Assembly (NCBI GenBank): GCA_002794775.1
Contig: NBAY01000028.1
Location: 62,001 to 126,000 of the forward strand
DNA from: Porodaedalea pini
Lineage: Eukaryota > Basidiomycota > Agaricomycetes > Hymenochaetales > Hymenochaetaceae
Direction of reading: 5' to 3'
Length of the DNA: 64,000 nt
The notes beneath the pieces were generated by a model. That model was given only the letters and a program-made list of their open reading frames with translations. It did no database searches and had not been told where the DNA came from. Positions within the stretch are counted from its first letter, which is position 1, and the number at the start of each line of letters is the position of its first letter. Positions 44,456 to 58,019 of the stretch are shown here, piece by piece. The position numbers were made by a program, and so were the translations under genes.

Positions 44456-44694
44456 TCAACTGGTCCAACAATGTAATATATTCTGTCTATATGATGTACA
44501 TACAACTACTGTTCCTTGATGTGAGAAACATCCTCCTGCGCATATCGAACAGTGTGAGTGAGTAATGCAAGACTTGTCTCGACCTCTGCATCCTTCGCTC
44601 TTGGACCATATGCAGTCTTGCCATGCCCAAAGGCTATCATAGTGATGGACAATGAGTTGAGCGGTGCAGAACATCACGCACTCCATCATCATGG
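44456..44694 (+). pseudogene. Short Tc1/mariner transposase relic (right arm)
   Basis: This is the mirror of 29640-29878, with the same partial similarity to the second-Asp segment. Confidence 0.45.
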
Positions 44695-44978
44695 TCACTT
44701 TCTAGCAGTAAACTTCAATCATTGAATAAATAAAATGTACATTCTACACAACTAATCATACAAAACCCTGGTATTTCTGTATGAAAGAAGACTTAGTAGG
44801 AGGAATACAAAAGGAAATAGTAGACAAAAGGATTTGAGGCTATGCGAGAGCATGTGTCTGATTGTTCAGACCGATTTGATCCATGCTGGAGTCCCTCCTC
44901 ATTACTGCTGCTCCAGTGACCACCTTGGATGCCTCGAGGTCATCATCATGATGTCAGAGCAACTCTTCCGGAACTCTC

Positions 44979-47729
44979 TCAGTGATGTCCACGTCTACCC
45001 CCTCTTCTGGAGTAGCTGTATTCCCGTCTCTGGTAGTCTCTATCCTCTCTTCCGGAGTGGTAGTCGTGTCTCCGTTTCTGGTCGCTTCTACCCTCTCTTC
45101 CACCCTCTCTTCTGTAGTTCTCGTAAGTCTGATGCCAGTCAGCGGGGGGAGGTGGCCGGGACGAGGATGAAGTGAGGAGGGACCGGGATGTGTTTCCATG
45201 AGCCGTGCCTCCCCTTCCAGCATTAAACGAATTAGAGGGGCCTGGCTGGAGTGAGGACGAAGTGAGGGGGGATGGCGGGGACGTGTCTCCACGAGCCATG
45301 CCTCCCCTTGAATTAGAGGGGCCTTCATCATGCGGGTAATCCGATTGATTCTTTTTTTTCTCTGGCCTCGTCGTAAGGGCATGATCATCAGCGGGACGCT
45401 TGCGAAATGATTTCGCAGATGACGACGGATAGGATTGCAATGCACTGGATTCCCGTTCACTGGATCGCACCGCATTGTCCACATGTGGAAGGGGGAACCC
45501 TACACTTATAGGTCCGTCGGGGATACTGTTATGCATGTTGATTCCCTGCTGGACGGCCAAAATCGCTCTGAAATGTGGAGCACACTCCTTAAACTGCCCC
45601 TGCGAAATGCCACGCTCCTCCAATGCCTTTATTGCAGCTTTGTAAGATTCCACAGGCTCGGACATATCATGGGCACCTCCGTGTAACGCAACTACAAGTG
45701 AGTCATAGGCATCTTCCCGCAATAGAATGTCGGCAATTCCGTCCTCCAAGAGCTTGAGAGCTGCCGATAGCGCAGACAGGTCCTTGATGAAAGGCATATA
45801 CGCCCTAAGATTCCTGTAATTCCTGCATAGCGAGTGCTTCACACTGCCCACTGGCGCACTGGCCTCTGCGAGAAGTACTCGGGTGTCCAGTTCTTCGTAC
45901 GACAAGCTTGCTTCATTACAAGGATCCACAACAAGACCGGCATATTCTCTCATTCGACTATCGGCCGACTTAAAATCATATTTTTCCGGTCCCTCCAGTT
46001 GCGGTATCGGGGAAGTGCTAAACAAGATATCCACATCCTCTTTTCGTTGTCTGAAGGCGAGACGAAGTACGTATGCGATTCGGTTGACAGAATCGCGCAT
46101 AAGTCTCTTTTTCAAATCAAATTGCGCGCCCAATACAGTATCGCAAGGGGTAGAGCCCACGTCGGAGAGTTGGGAAGAGTGCGTGGAGTAGTGAGCAGAG
46201 CCTCTTTTAGGCCAACTCTTTTTAGACTTTTGCTGATACTGATTGAAAATCCACATCGCTTCGTGGCCCGCAAAACTCTCGATTTTGCTCATAGTCTCGG
46301 GTTTCCCCTTTAGCTCCGTGGATATCTCGGATGCCTGCGGAAGTCCGCTCCTAATAACTTCTGCCAGAACAAGGGCGTCCGCATCGTTGTATTGGGCCCG
46401 GTCGCAGAAAGGTTTGCAATCTCCATATCCTGCCTGTTCCACCCTCACGGCAAAGGAAAGTGAAGCGTTCATCTCCCAGAAACTCGGCCGTTCATGAGCA
46501 TGCATAAAAGCAGCTAACAAGTTGTGCAAGTTTTGGATTACCTTCTCTCTGTCATACTTCGGATAGAGTTGCCCGAGATCGAATGCGTAGTCTTTCGTTA
46601 TATTGGTGATTGATTTGAATGCCTCGAAGGGCACGCCAGGGCCTGCCTTTGGGGTTTGAGCACGCTGCACAAGGTCCCTCAAGACCCGTTCGGATGACCA
46701 CGGGTCATATGCTGTGTTTTGCTGAATACGAGGGTGGTCGATTGGGATGAAATAATGAATCCTTTTAGGCTTGCGGACATCCTTATTATTTGAAGTGTTT
46801 CCTGAGCAGTAGCAAATCTGCAGGACACGCTCCGCAACACTGAATCCCGTAAGGAGTATAATCTTTCCTTCCTCGATTAATTTTCGAAGGTGCAACTTAT
46901 CCGCCGCTTCAGGCTCCTAAATCAGAATGTGAGAATCAAGTAGAGTGATACTAGAGAAGGAGCTTTACCCCGAGAATAGCATCCGTATGAAGACTAAGTA
47001 CACCACGTATTTCATCTTCTACTCGACGTGCATTGATTTCGCTTTGTTCACTTTTCTCCTCCAACGTATTAACCCGATCCGTGACAATAAGAAGGCCGAC
47101 CTGGGCCTCTGAAGAACGTGCCTCATCGGCTGCAGCAACATCTTGAACAGTTTGAAGCATGGTGGCCGAGCTTGTGTGGATTTGTGACTCGAGTTGGGTT
47201 ATCCTAGCCAAGAGAAAATCAAAATTTTTTCTGGCGTGAAGCCGTTTTTTACGCCGCTTTGACTTTTCCTCAATCTGACCATGCTTAGCAACAGCTGCCT
47301 CCGCAATTACCACAACTTCGTCATAGGACTGTGATGCCTTCGCTTGAACGAGCTGCTTCTTTAGCGCTGCACTTTCGGACGCTGAAAAATAGTGCACAGA
47401 TGCATCAGGACGATCCCGCAGCAATTGTATAGATAGTACTTACGGCTACTACGACTAGATTCCTCCCCTGAACTCTCTCAAGCCACTTCCTTTCCCTTTC
47501 CTTTTGAATCATTCTCTGCAGGTCCTTCAGAAGAAACTTCATCTGACGTCACGTCAGAAGGGCCCATGGAACTTACCAGGGAAGACATATGCTTACCAGA
47601 TAGCACCTCTTGCAACTGCTCAGAGTCTTCCATGGTGTCTTCATGATCATGAACTTCACTGGGTGCTACACAAAATGCCTGTTTGTAAGCCACCAAAGAC
47701 TTAGAACGTGGCGATCTATTCCGTACCAT
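44979..47729 (-). pseudogene. Gag-like gene with early TGA (right arm)
   Basis: This is the mirror of the intact left gene: exons 47729-47444, 47381-46969 and 46916-44979. In exon 1 the CGA codon of KGKGKEVARESS is TGA (47478-47480), a TCGA to TTGA change, so only 83 residues would be made from the first start. The 646-codon third exon remains entirely open and differs by about 20 residues from the left copy, so the nonsense change appears recent. Confidence 0.65.
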
Positions 47730-48119
47730 TAACCATGACTATGTCACTGGAAGGATCCATAGGATGCCATCCAGCTTGTCCTTCCGTAGCAATGGGTACT
47801 TATAGGGGTGAGCGATGAGGCGGGAGAGCAAGACTGATGGGGATGGGAGAAGAAGGACGAGAGATAAAGATGAGACCGGTGCTTTTGATTCACGAGAGAC
47901 GCGCGTCCGGTGGGGCTCGCTGACCTAAGCCGTCTCTCGCGCGTGCGGGGGTGCGGGGGAGATCGACGAAAATCGACGAAGTCGAAAACGCCGGCCTCAC
48001 TCCGCACTCACACTCTCTCAAGCCGTTCTTCATTCTGAAGCAACATGGACAACTCCTCAACAAATCGGAAGCATGTCATTCATCGGGCCGTCTGAAAAAA
48101 GTCGAAGGAGGTTGGGCCC

Positions 48120-50573
48120 TATCTGCCTGCGGGATCGTCTGCACAAGGGATCGTGCTCGATGGCACTCGTCGGCTTATTGCGATACGCCGGTACGCCGTG
48201 ACTCTAGTTGGTCCTAAGGAAGGGGAACTGAAGTCGGTCGGCGGCGCTGGCTCGGTACGTCTAACATTCACTTAATGTGCTTGCAAATTCTTAGTTTCCT
48301 GCACCGCGAAGACCCCACCTGCAAAACAACCCGATCCCCCAATCTTGTCTGCCTTCAATCTAATCGCGACATCGCGTGCGGCTCACACACAGGCGTGCGT
48401 GCGTCGGGAAAACATGCTTACTACTTCGCACCAGACTCGGAGTCGGAGTCAGGGGAGGGGTTCTCGTGCGAGGGCCGGTCTCGCAGTGGTCAATGGATTC
48501 TCTGCGACGGTCCGCCCGGTCTACAAGTCGCTCGCGGTGAACGTCAACGTCAATACGTGCATGAGTGCATTCTATGTGCCACGAGACCACTTGAGCGATG
48601 CGGTGCTCGAGTTCCTTCTCGAGTTCCTTCGTCAGTCGCAAAAGGAGCGGCGCATCTGCAGAAGTCCTTCGGGAAAATAAGGGTGACGACGAACGATCTT
48701 GGTTACCGAAGGCGCAGCACTATCAGGGGCTTTGGGATCCATCCGCGACTGCGAAAAATACTTCCAGAAGAGTAAGTCATTCGGAATCGTTCATATAAAC
48801 CTATGACTTAACTAAACTGCATCCATAGAGTTTGGGATTTCTCTGAAAGCATGCGGATGACCTGCCTGTCGTGAACACTGGGACGAAGGACAACGACGTT
48901 TTCGTCCCAGCGGAAATTTGCAGGATCGAAGTTGGCAGTGTCTTCGCGGGTGAGCTAAACTCGTTGGGGGGAGAGCGCCTCTCTGTGCGCGGCCAATTGT
49001 AAAGACGCCCGCAGCAAACGCCCAGACCTTGACCGTCAAAGGCCTCCGCCTGCTCGGATTTGAGTCAAACACACCGCCGATGGCAAGCTTCGGTATCAAG
49101 ACCTCGCTGGACATGGCGGTTGTTTCGGCGCGCCGAACGTAATTTTATCGGTCAGGTCAGCTGGCCGTGGTCGATAGGTCTTGGACGACTCGAGGTATCC
49201 GTTTCGCAAAGGCCGCACAGCTCACACATCTGGCCGTACTTGTCCTGCGCGATGGTGGACCGGAAGATTTCAGCAGCAACTCCGACGTCGCACTTCGTGA
49301 AGTGATTGATGCCCTCTCCTTGCCAAATGTCATTCTTGTGGCTTGCAAGTCAGCAAAGTCAGCACAAACTACGACGTGCGTGAGCGACTTCGGATGATCC
49401 ATTCCGAGATCGAGCTCCGCGTGCGGTTTCAAGAGCTCTGAACTCGTTCCCGGGTAAGCCGAAGATGGTCCTCACGCTTGTCTCTAACAAGGACCCGCAC
49501 ATCTACGCTGGGGGCTGAAGACGATGTTCGACACCGTCCTCGGATGTCAGGCTCTATGTGCCCTGATGTCAAACATACGAGAAAAGGAGGGTCAGGACCA
49601 GTACATGACTAATCTGGCGCTCAAGTTGAACGCGAAGCTAGGCGGACTGAACCACACATTGGAGTCGGGATCTCTGAAATGGCTACAGAACACGATGTCA
49701 GTGGGAATGGACGTCACGCACCCAGGCGCGGGATGCATCAGGGAAACGCCGACGATTGCCGCTGTTGCGGCGAGTTGCGACATGAGCTTTATGCAGTACC
49801 CGGCGAGTGTTTCTCTTCAGGAGTACAGGAAGGAGGTCAGTGCACACTTCGCATCGCATTCTGATCTTACCGCTGACAATGATATTGACAGACGATCACG
49901 AACGCCAAGAACATGATAATTGAACGGCTCAAGGAGTATAGGAAGCACATGAAGGCGCTGCCTGAACGTATCGTCATTTTCCGTGGAGGCGTTTCGGACA
50001 TCCTGGCCCGGGCCAGGATGTCATGAAGGCTGAGGTCGGCGAAATGAAGAAGGCGTTCCGTGACCTCGCGGATTACAAGCCGAAGGTTACATTCGTGATC
50101 TGCGGCAAGGGTCACCGCACCCGCTTCTATCTGACTCGGGCTCAGGATGCAGACCAGACAACGAACTCGAAGGCTGGGACCGTCGTCGACCAGGGTGTGA
50201 CCGGCATGTGTGACTTCGATTTCTACCTGCAGGCGCATTCTGCGACACAGGGGATGGTGCGGGCGACGCGTTACACTGTGCTTTACACTGTGCTTTACGA
50301 CGAGAACAAGTTTTCTGCGGACGTCCTCCAGCAGGGTATCAACGATGTCAGTCACCTGTGGGCGCCTGCGTCTGAAAGTGTTAGAGCCGAGCACGCTCAC
50401 ATGCACGGTCTGACCAATGTGAGCGTGCTCGGCTCTATCTTCACAAGATCCTGCCTCCGATCGAAGGAAGCAAGGAGAGCAAAGTACCGCCGAAGGAGAT
50501 TGTGAAGAAGGCGGAGGCACTGTGGGGAAGGGGTGTTCACGAGGAGTTGAAGGGTACAATGTACTACATGTGA
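48120..50573 (+). pseudogene. Argonaute pseudogene (right arm)
   Basis: This is the mirror of 23771-26220, with the same frameshifts, the same RGG in place of RDG, the same 12-bp duplication and the same two foldbacks (49997-50022, 50382-50437). It is strikingly more similar to its partner than the neighbouring genes are: whole stretches of 90-230 codons translate identically. It ends HEELKGTMYYM at 50571-50573. Confidence 0.85.
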
Positions 50574-50842
50574 ATGTGACGCTTGCGAGTCAATATGGTT
50601 TCCATGATCAAAGAGTGGACGAGTTCGTGTACAAATAGTACGAATAGCATGGCTGATTGTGTGCCGTTGAATAGCTGCTGACAGCGAAAGCCGTAGCAGA
50701 GCGTGAAAAATATGTACTTATTTGGTCATATCTGAGTATCACGAATTGCAGCGACGACTTGTCTCACTCCTGCTACCTCAACACATACCTCGGCCTTGAA
50801 GCTTCAGACACAGCTCAAGACTTTCTCCTACTCATTCTCATC

Positions 50843-52060
50843 ATGTCCTCACACTGTGCTTTTGATCTGCCTGTGGATGCTTTTCAGCTCAAAGCCGCAA
50901 ACCTCGAGCAGCTCAAACTCTGGGCCCGTGCGATCAATGAGGAATCACTCCAGATCAGTGGGATCAAGGCCATCAAGAGCCTTTCTGTCAGGAAGGAGGT
51001 TCTCTGCCAGGCACTAGCCACCCATCTAAAGATAGATCTCTCGGCTTCTCTAGCCATGAGTCTGTCAGAGGATGCTGGTGAAGTGAAGCCACTCCTTGAT
51101 CCCACCCGGCAGCAGATTCAGGACAGGCAGTATGATCTGATGCTCTCTGGATATGAGAAATGGGATAATCAGGAGCCATATGCATTTGGAAACGAAGGTG
51201 AGTAGCTTGAGCGCCTTCTTGAAATAAAAACAAACCTCATTCTATTTTATTTAGATGAGCCTGTCACTGCAGCAGGCAATCCTGACATGGAAGCCCTTGA
51301 TGCCACTCAGCTCCTTCAGTCTGGGGGGGGGGGGGCTATCAGTATCTCTACATCTCCTCCTGTGCCCATCTCAACACCTAGGGCCTCATCATCCCTCCCT
51401 ACTTCAGCCTCATCCTCTCAGCTGTCCTCTGCACTGAGGATGGATGTCAGTGATCTTGACAAGGCAAAGGGGTTGATGGCAGTAATCCAGCAGGGCATCT
51501 CAGGCCAGATTGACTTCTACAAAAAGCACTTTTGATCCATGGGACCTGAGCCATGGAAACATGTCAAGATGAAGATTTTACGTTGCAAGTAAGTGCTGAT
51601 TTATTCTAGCTATTTTTTTAAATATATTTAATTTACTTACTTTATCTTTTCTAGAAAAGTCTATGATGCCTATGTCAATGACTTTTCCAGTGATATGGAC
51701 CGCTTCACCAGGTTCTTCAAGCACAATTTAACAAAGACCACTGGTCCAGGAGGATGGAACCCTACAGAGGATGATGGGCTCTTCTCATTCAATGAAGTTG
51801 CTGATTTCATGATTCAATATTGTGACAGTGCAATTGTGGAGGAAAAGACAAAGGCATATTATCTGGAGGGAAGATGGCAGGAGGTTTGGAGGGAGAAGAA
51901 TAATTTTGAGGTTTGGGAAGCTCTTTGGCAGGAGCACATTGCACTTGAGAAGAGAGATGCGAAGTACTTTGAAAATGGTGAGCTTTCTCAAGCAAAGTGG
52001 GATAAGGCATTTCCAAAGGGTCACTGGTACTGGATTGGTAAGAAAATTGCTAGTAGATAG
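50843..52060 (+). pseudogene. SAP-like partner gene with TGA (right arm)
   Basis: Exons 50843-51197, 51255-51588 and 51655-52060 correspond to the left copy. TGA at 51533-51535 replaces the CGA of KKHFRSMGPEP, again TCGA to TTGA. The rest is open, and the G run here is 13 long. The gene converges with the recombinase gene, whose stop is about 100 bp away. Confidence 0.65.
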
Positions 52061-52159
52061 AAGTGACTTGAAAGAGTTATTGTACAAGAACTATCAATTA
52101 TATAAACAAGTGGTTGAATTACATATGTCAATATAGTAATCTATCTAGAAGCAAGACAA

Positions 52160-55020
52160 CTAGAGAGAGATGCGCTGACACTTAGCAAGAGGGAGCCCTA
52201 CTTTGTCATAGTCTGCTACAAAGTCATGGTTATCCTCAGGAGAAAAGAAATAGCGATACATTGTCACTGCCTCCTGCTGAGACCAGCCACCCCAAGCAGC
52301 AACCATATCAGGAGTCCAGCCTCTGTACTTCATCCGAAACTGGCATCCACCTCGACGAAAGGAATGAGTTCCAAATGCAGCCCATCTCTTATAGAGAAGA
52401 GACTGAAGATCCTTGTTGAGCATGTGACTGAGAGTTGAGGAAATCTGAAAAAGACAGTGAGTAGAATAAAAAAAAGAGAGAAAAAGAAATACCAATTGTT
52501 TTGAAGGATCAACTTTTCCTGTATTATCAACAGCCAGGAAAAGGGGACCTGAGGTGTTTGCCTCACGCTTATAAAGGCCAACAACACGAAGTAGAGCCCT
52601 GACAGGGCAGATGATAGGGTCCAGATCATTGGAATGGAGAACCATTCGCTGGCAGCCCCCAGTCTGCGCATTCTTCCTGGTGTCTAGAGTGACAGTGAAC
52701 TTTGAGACTGGAAAATGATGTAAGAAAGAAATGATAACCAGATTCAAAAAAAGATGCTCATGTGAAGTCATGTCAATGTTAGTAAAGTTGAGACTCAGGG
52801 TCTCATTAAGACGCTCTAGCAAGAGCCAGGCAAAAAGATATACACACTAGAATTTGCTTCAGTAAAAACAAATACAAAAAAAACTGATCAAAAACTCGAA
52901 AACGTACATATCTGATGGTCCCTGAACGCCTTTGTGCATTGGACAACTGCTCACCACTGATGCATGCTCTGTGAAGTGCACACATATCACTGTAAGTTAC
53001 AGCACAGGCAGATGTAGAAACATCTCCCTGCTTCGCTATCTTGTTCTTGAGCCTGTGCATAAAGCGAATGACGAGAAGAGAGCGAGATGGAAGGCCCTTG
53101 CTTTAAAGAAAGAGAATCAATATATCATATAATTGAAGGCCAATGAGTATCTCACCAATTTCCACTGCTATCTACAGACCAAGAGACTCGGTCTGCACTG
53201 TGAGCATATGACTAGAAAGTAAGTAAATTGATGCTTATCCGTTATATGTTCTAAGACTTGTGCTCGCAGACTGAAGACTTGGGTATCTTTTAATTTCTTA
53301 TGTATGTGTTTGAGACACGGTTAGATGTACATTCTTCTGGTAGTCCTTAGTACCGCTTGTGCTGTGCACTCTTCTAAAGATTGCAATATATTGTATTTTG
53401 TATTTTATCCTGTGTGACTTAGATTTCCGTGTTTACAGACAACACTCATCAAATCCAGTCCAGAGACACCATAAACTTGAATAGGTGTAAGTCACATGAT
53501 TGACTCCTCACCCGTCAATCATATGACTTCTCAATCCAAGTGAGTTTCCCACGCTTGGAACTATCCAGAATAGTACGGAATCTTACAGAATAAAATAGAA
53601 TAAAATAGTCACTTGAAGGATACACACAGAACCTGTCAGAACCTTGTAGAACCTTGTAGTATATTACCTCTGTAAAGTATATAAGGAGAGCCTCTCCCCC
53701 ACTGAATGCCAATCTTGCTTTTACCACTAAAACTGCACTTAGCTGCTGCTTGCCTGCTACAGGCTTACCTTTGTTGGGTGTCAATCCCCCAACTACAGGT
53801 CAAGAAGTATATTCCCTTGATCAAACCCTTGTTGGGTGCTAATCCCCCAACAGCTATAACTGAGATTGAATATTCCCTCAGTTGAAGTATTGACTTGCTA
53901 GTTATTGCTGGGACGCATATTCCCTCAGTTGTAATTAGGAATTCTTTACTTTTCTTCTAACTGTTATTCTTGAAGTTCTAACTACCTATCTAGGATATAT
54001 TGTAGAAGATTTACCTACTCTATATCTTTGATAACAGTTTAGCTCTTGAAGCTTGCATAGTTTGAAGACGCATCTGATCTTACACTTTTGACTGTAACTT
54101 GAAAACTATAAAAGATATTATTATTATTCCTTGACTATTAGCTATAGGTCTCTGTTGAAGATTCTGTAGTGAGATACAGACAAGCAGTAACTTGACAATA
54201 GTTTCCTAAGGTTTAAATAGTGTTTCTTTATTATTTTCAGGCCTTCAGTTTAGGAATTGTCTTATGACGAGCCTGAGATTATATTATTGTCTATAGTCAT
54301 AACCTCTGGGTCAATTGCATTGTTGCCAATCTGGTCACATGCACCAGGATAAAGCAAAAGATACCAGTAGGTAATCGCAGCTCGAGTCGAAATTGCAGTC
54401 GCATACTATTCTCATGGTTAGAATATCATGCTAATTGTCCATGAGATCATGCACTTGCCTTGTTTCCTTGAAACCCTTTCTCTTTTGGCCCACATTTATA
54501 TGTGATAAAGTGCACAATATCACCTGGAGTTTTTGAAGTGATGGATTTAGGATCCCAACTGTGAGCTCGGTCACAGTGAAAAGCAATATAATTTGAGATG
54601 ATTCTGTGCAATTTGTATGAGGTCTAGAGTATTATCATCTAAAAAGCAAGCTACAGACCTTATATGCCCCTTCAAAGTTTTGTCTGTGATATGGTTCTTC
54701 ACCATTTCTGACGCAAACTGACCCTCTGGTGAGGCATCAACTTCACGGAATTCCTCAAGATATTCCATGACTGTTTCTGCCAGGTTATCCATTGCCCAGG
54801 CGTTGTCATCCTCATCCATCCTTGAAAGAATCTGCAGTATCATAGTTTTAATTATCTGTGAGAACCGTCAGAGCTAAATTTGTCTCACCTTCTCTTCTTC
54901 AGGTGTCGAAGCCGTGCCCACAGTCATGACATCACCAATGAAGCCAGAAGCATCAAGTCTAGAAGCATCCTCTGAAAGAACAGATTTCACGAAACTAGCC
55001 TCAGCAGAAGAGACAGCCAT
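52160..55020 (-). CDS. Crypton-like tyrosine recombinase, open copy (right arm)
   Basis: This is the mirror of the left gene, but with the key residues present: THSFRRGGCQF supplies HxxR, and WGGWSQQEAVTMYRYFFSPE holds the terminal tyrosine region. KNAQTGG gives the lysine, and the early exon reads YATAISTRAAITYWY without a stop. An upstream segment (QGLPSRSLLVIRFMHRLKNK) matches the N-terminal core-binding part of such recombinases. Tyrosine recombinases cut and rejoin DNA through a covalent phosphotyrosine and move Cryptons as circles. One intron (about 53220-54360) contains the AT-rich LTR-like remnant but not the hairpin element. Exon ends near 54300-54460 are uncertain. Confidence 0.75.
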
Positions 55021-55200
55021 GACTTGTAAAGCTGTAGAACACAGTGGTAGAGGCAAGACAACGGTGGCTGCCACGTCACACAAATTCAAATTTATTGATC
55101 GACATCCAGATATATTTTCTTGATTCTCGATGGGATTCTTAACTATACATACTCCACTTTTCAAAGCGTTGTCTGCAAATGGTTTCTAGAATACAGTCTA

Positions 55201-56040
55201 CTCTACAATAACACAGCACTGTGTCTCAAAGTGAAGACTACGCTCATGCATCACATCGAGCTCTGCATCGTAGAACTCGCGCTCGTCCGCCCGCCGTTGC
55301 ACCTGCTGCTGCTGCGCCGCAACCAAGTTGAACTTCCAGTGGAACTTGACTGTCGACATCGCCACGTCCTCGTCTGTGCTCGTATTTCGGATCGGGTCGT
55401 GCAGGTGCGGCACGGTCTCTGCAAGCCAGGCTTCTGGGTTTGGGATGTCGCACGTGATCCATGGGAGGCTCTGCGAAATACAACCGCGTCAGCCTGAGTT
55501 CTCTCTTTTTGAAGATATAGAACACACACCTTCATTTCATTGAGCATGGTTCGCTTTGTACAATCCTTCTCCAACAGCCTATCCCGTCGGCACGTGGTCG
55601 TAGTCCATGAACGTATCCACCGCAAAGTCGTCCATGTGGATCATCTGGTACATTGTGAACTCCGTGACGCCACCCCACGGTGTGCGCCCGAAGAGCAAGC
55701 AGTAGAGGGTTACGCTGAGCGCCCACACGCCGTCCATTGACATCAGCTCTGTCGGAAGACCGCAGACATTGGACGCGTCCAAAGAGGTATTCGCCATCGA
55801 CGAGGCAGATGCCTCATCATCCTTCACGGTCCTCTTATCCAACTCCAGCTCGCCCCTCACTCCCATGCCGGGCTTCCCTTTCTCCACGAGCCCTGGCACC
55901 TTCCCTCGCACCGCCTCGATGTGGCAGAGCGCCGACTGCAGGACACTGCATGTTGTGCGTGAACGGCGGGGGACCTCCTGTACAAATGTTTTGATCAGAA
56001 CGAGATCCTTCTTGGACACAACTGTTGCGGTGTTTCTCAT
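55201..56040 (-). pseudogene. Chimeric cyclin to CaMKK-like kinase fragment (right arm)
   Basis: This is the mirror of 17454-18293. The fused frame reads from KKDLVLIKTFVQEV to GVWALSVTLYCLLFGRTPWG and stops after DYDHVPTG. The kinase tail (RLLEKDCTKRTMLNEMK, DIPNPEAWLAET) follows in other frames. Confidence 0.75.
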
Positions 56041-56756
56041 TTACAGCTCGCAGTGCGAGGCGATCGATAAAGTACATAGCGGTCGCGTGCTGCCGGTCGG
56101 CCATAAGCTTGCTCCGCAGTTCGCCGTTGTAGTCTTTTGGCGAATACGGTCGACGTGTTTCTTTATTGCGTAGCATTCGTGCTTGCACTAGCAGACAGAG
56201 GAAGAAAGGAGCAAACCTTCAGCTCACGAGCTTACTCGAACTTGCTCATATCACTCTGGCCCTTGAGCGACGAGCCGGCGGCAAGGAAGACATAGTTGTG
56301 ATTCCCGTTGATGTTCTCCGTCCAGTTTGCAAGCCATGTTACTGTCTGATCGTGGATTACCTTCTTCCAGTTGCCAGGCATGTTCAGCTTCAGAATGGGA
56401 ACACCTTCACCTATGTTGATGGTTATGTCTTCTGGGCGGACACGGAACTATAATCATGTTAGCATATTCAAGAAAATGCAAATAGAATGCAGCAGGCGGA
56501 CCTTGAGAGAACCTTTGCGAGAATGTTTGCCACGGCCGCGGAAGAGGCCTGGAGGTTCGACTCTGAAATTGCCAACCTTCTCTTTGCGACCGTCGAGGAC
56601 GCAGGTCGTGAAAGGTTCCTTGACTTTGTCCCTCTCGGCTTTCATGACCTTCTTCTCTGCATTACTCTTGGCCTTCTTCTGCGCTTTCTGCACCTTGTAG
56701 AATTCAAATGTGGTCCAAAAGTCACAATGATCAAAGTCCTTGATTTTCGTGCCATC
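56034..56756 (-). pseudogene. DNA topoisomerase I, central part (right arm)
   Basis: This is the mirror of 16738-17460, with the same intron pattern and truncation. Here EKVGNFRVEPPGLFRGRGKH is slightly closer to the usual family sequence than in the left copy. Confidence 0.85.
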
Positions 56757-56822
56757 GTGCTATTAAAACTCATGAGAATAAAGTCAAAAGGGCTTCCTTC
56801 GAAGCTACAATGCTATTTTGAA

Positions 56823-58000
56823 AGACATACCTTTGGTCGAGCACAGCTCTTTTCAATGTCGCTATCCAACTCTGCACCTCATTGGCATCGGCAATAGAAA
56901 GTAGCCACATGGTCTGACCATTCTCTTCCACATTCAGTTCCTTTTTCTTTCCTCCAACATCCACGCCATCGACTTTGACGACCGAACGCTTGCCAGCAAT
57001 CTCCTCCTCGGCTGTGAAAACTACCGAATTTCGTTCACCTCCATTCTCTCAGGCTCCCTCTCATCAGCCGCAGAAGATTTGAACATGTGCAGATGACACA
57101 CAGAAGGCGTCCGCTCAGGAGGAGTAAAGGGCCGAAAGCCGCTCAACGAAGGCGACTTCGGCTGAGGTGGAGCAGTCAACACAATCACACGGGTTCGTCA
57201 TTGTCGTGAAAAGCCGAGAATGAGAAGCGGCGAGGAAGGAAAGAATTTTAACAAGGACGAAGATTTGCTTGACAGCGGGTCCAGAGCAGAAAATAAACAT
57301 GGAAAAGGCGGGAGTTCCGGCTGAAAAAGCGATGCTGATAAGGAGTCCTTTGGCTTCCTCCCATTCGCTGAGATAATAGGGGGACCAAGCGGTGGGAGAG
57401 GCCAATTGGAAGTCGAGCTTGGCGTCGTAGATGTAACAATGCCAGAAAGTGACGAGCTGCGATTGTGCCTACTCTCCCGTGTCTGCTGGAGCTGTAGCCC
57501 ATTAGGGATCCCAGTCTGCTTCGCAATGCCATTCACGCTCATCCGCGACCTATCCAAGCAACCTATCCAAGATATGCAACCTCTCAGCTGGGTCCTTTAT
57601 CCAAGCTCGTTTCATGATAATCCCTGGAGCCGACATCTTCAGTAGAATCGTCCTCGAAAACACATGCCATCGCTCTTGGTAAGCCTGGACGAAGCATCTT
57701 CTCTGAATAAAGGACTGATTCCTATAGACTCAGCAGCAGCCTCTCGAAGTCGGTCGCGCTCTCTCCGTTCATTCTCCTCTCCCTCGTCGCGAACTGAAAC
57801 CGATCTGGCTTTCGCCGCGCTGATTTCGATGACATCTGATATAATGTGCATGGAGGACGGAGGCTGAAGTGCCCAATGGCCCTTCATCTTCCCCTTCCCT
57901 TTCCACGGCAAGCCTCTTTGTGGCTGCGAGTGAGACTGGGTTGGAGAAGGAGGGAGAGTTGTGCTTTGCTCGATCGAATTACATTTGCCCATTCTCTTGC
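56823..58000 (-). pseudogene. PH-domain protein fragment in topoisomerase I (right arm)
   Basis: This is the mirror of 13745-14922 without the LTR-like unit. It shows the uninterrupted site, where the PH exon runs through ATLKRAVLDQR into GTATGTCTTTC. Confidence 0.55.
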
Positions 58001-58019
58001 TAATAGATGCCCTAGCAAA

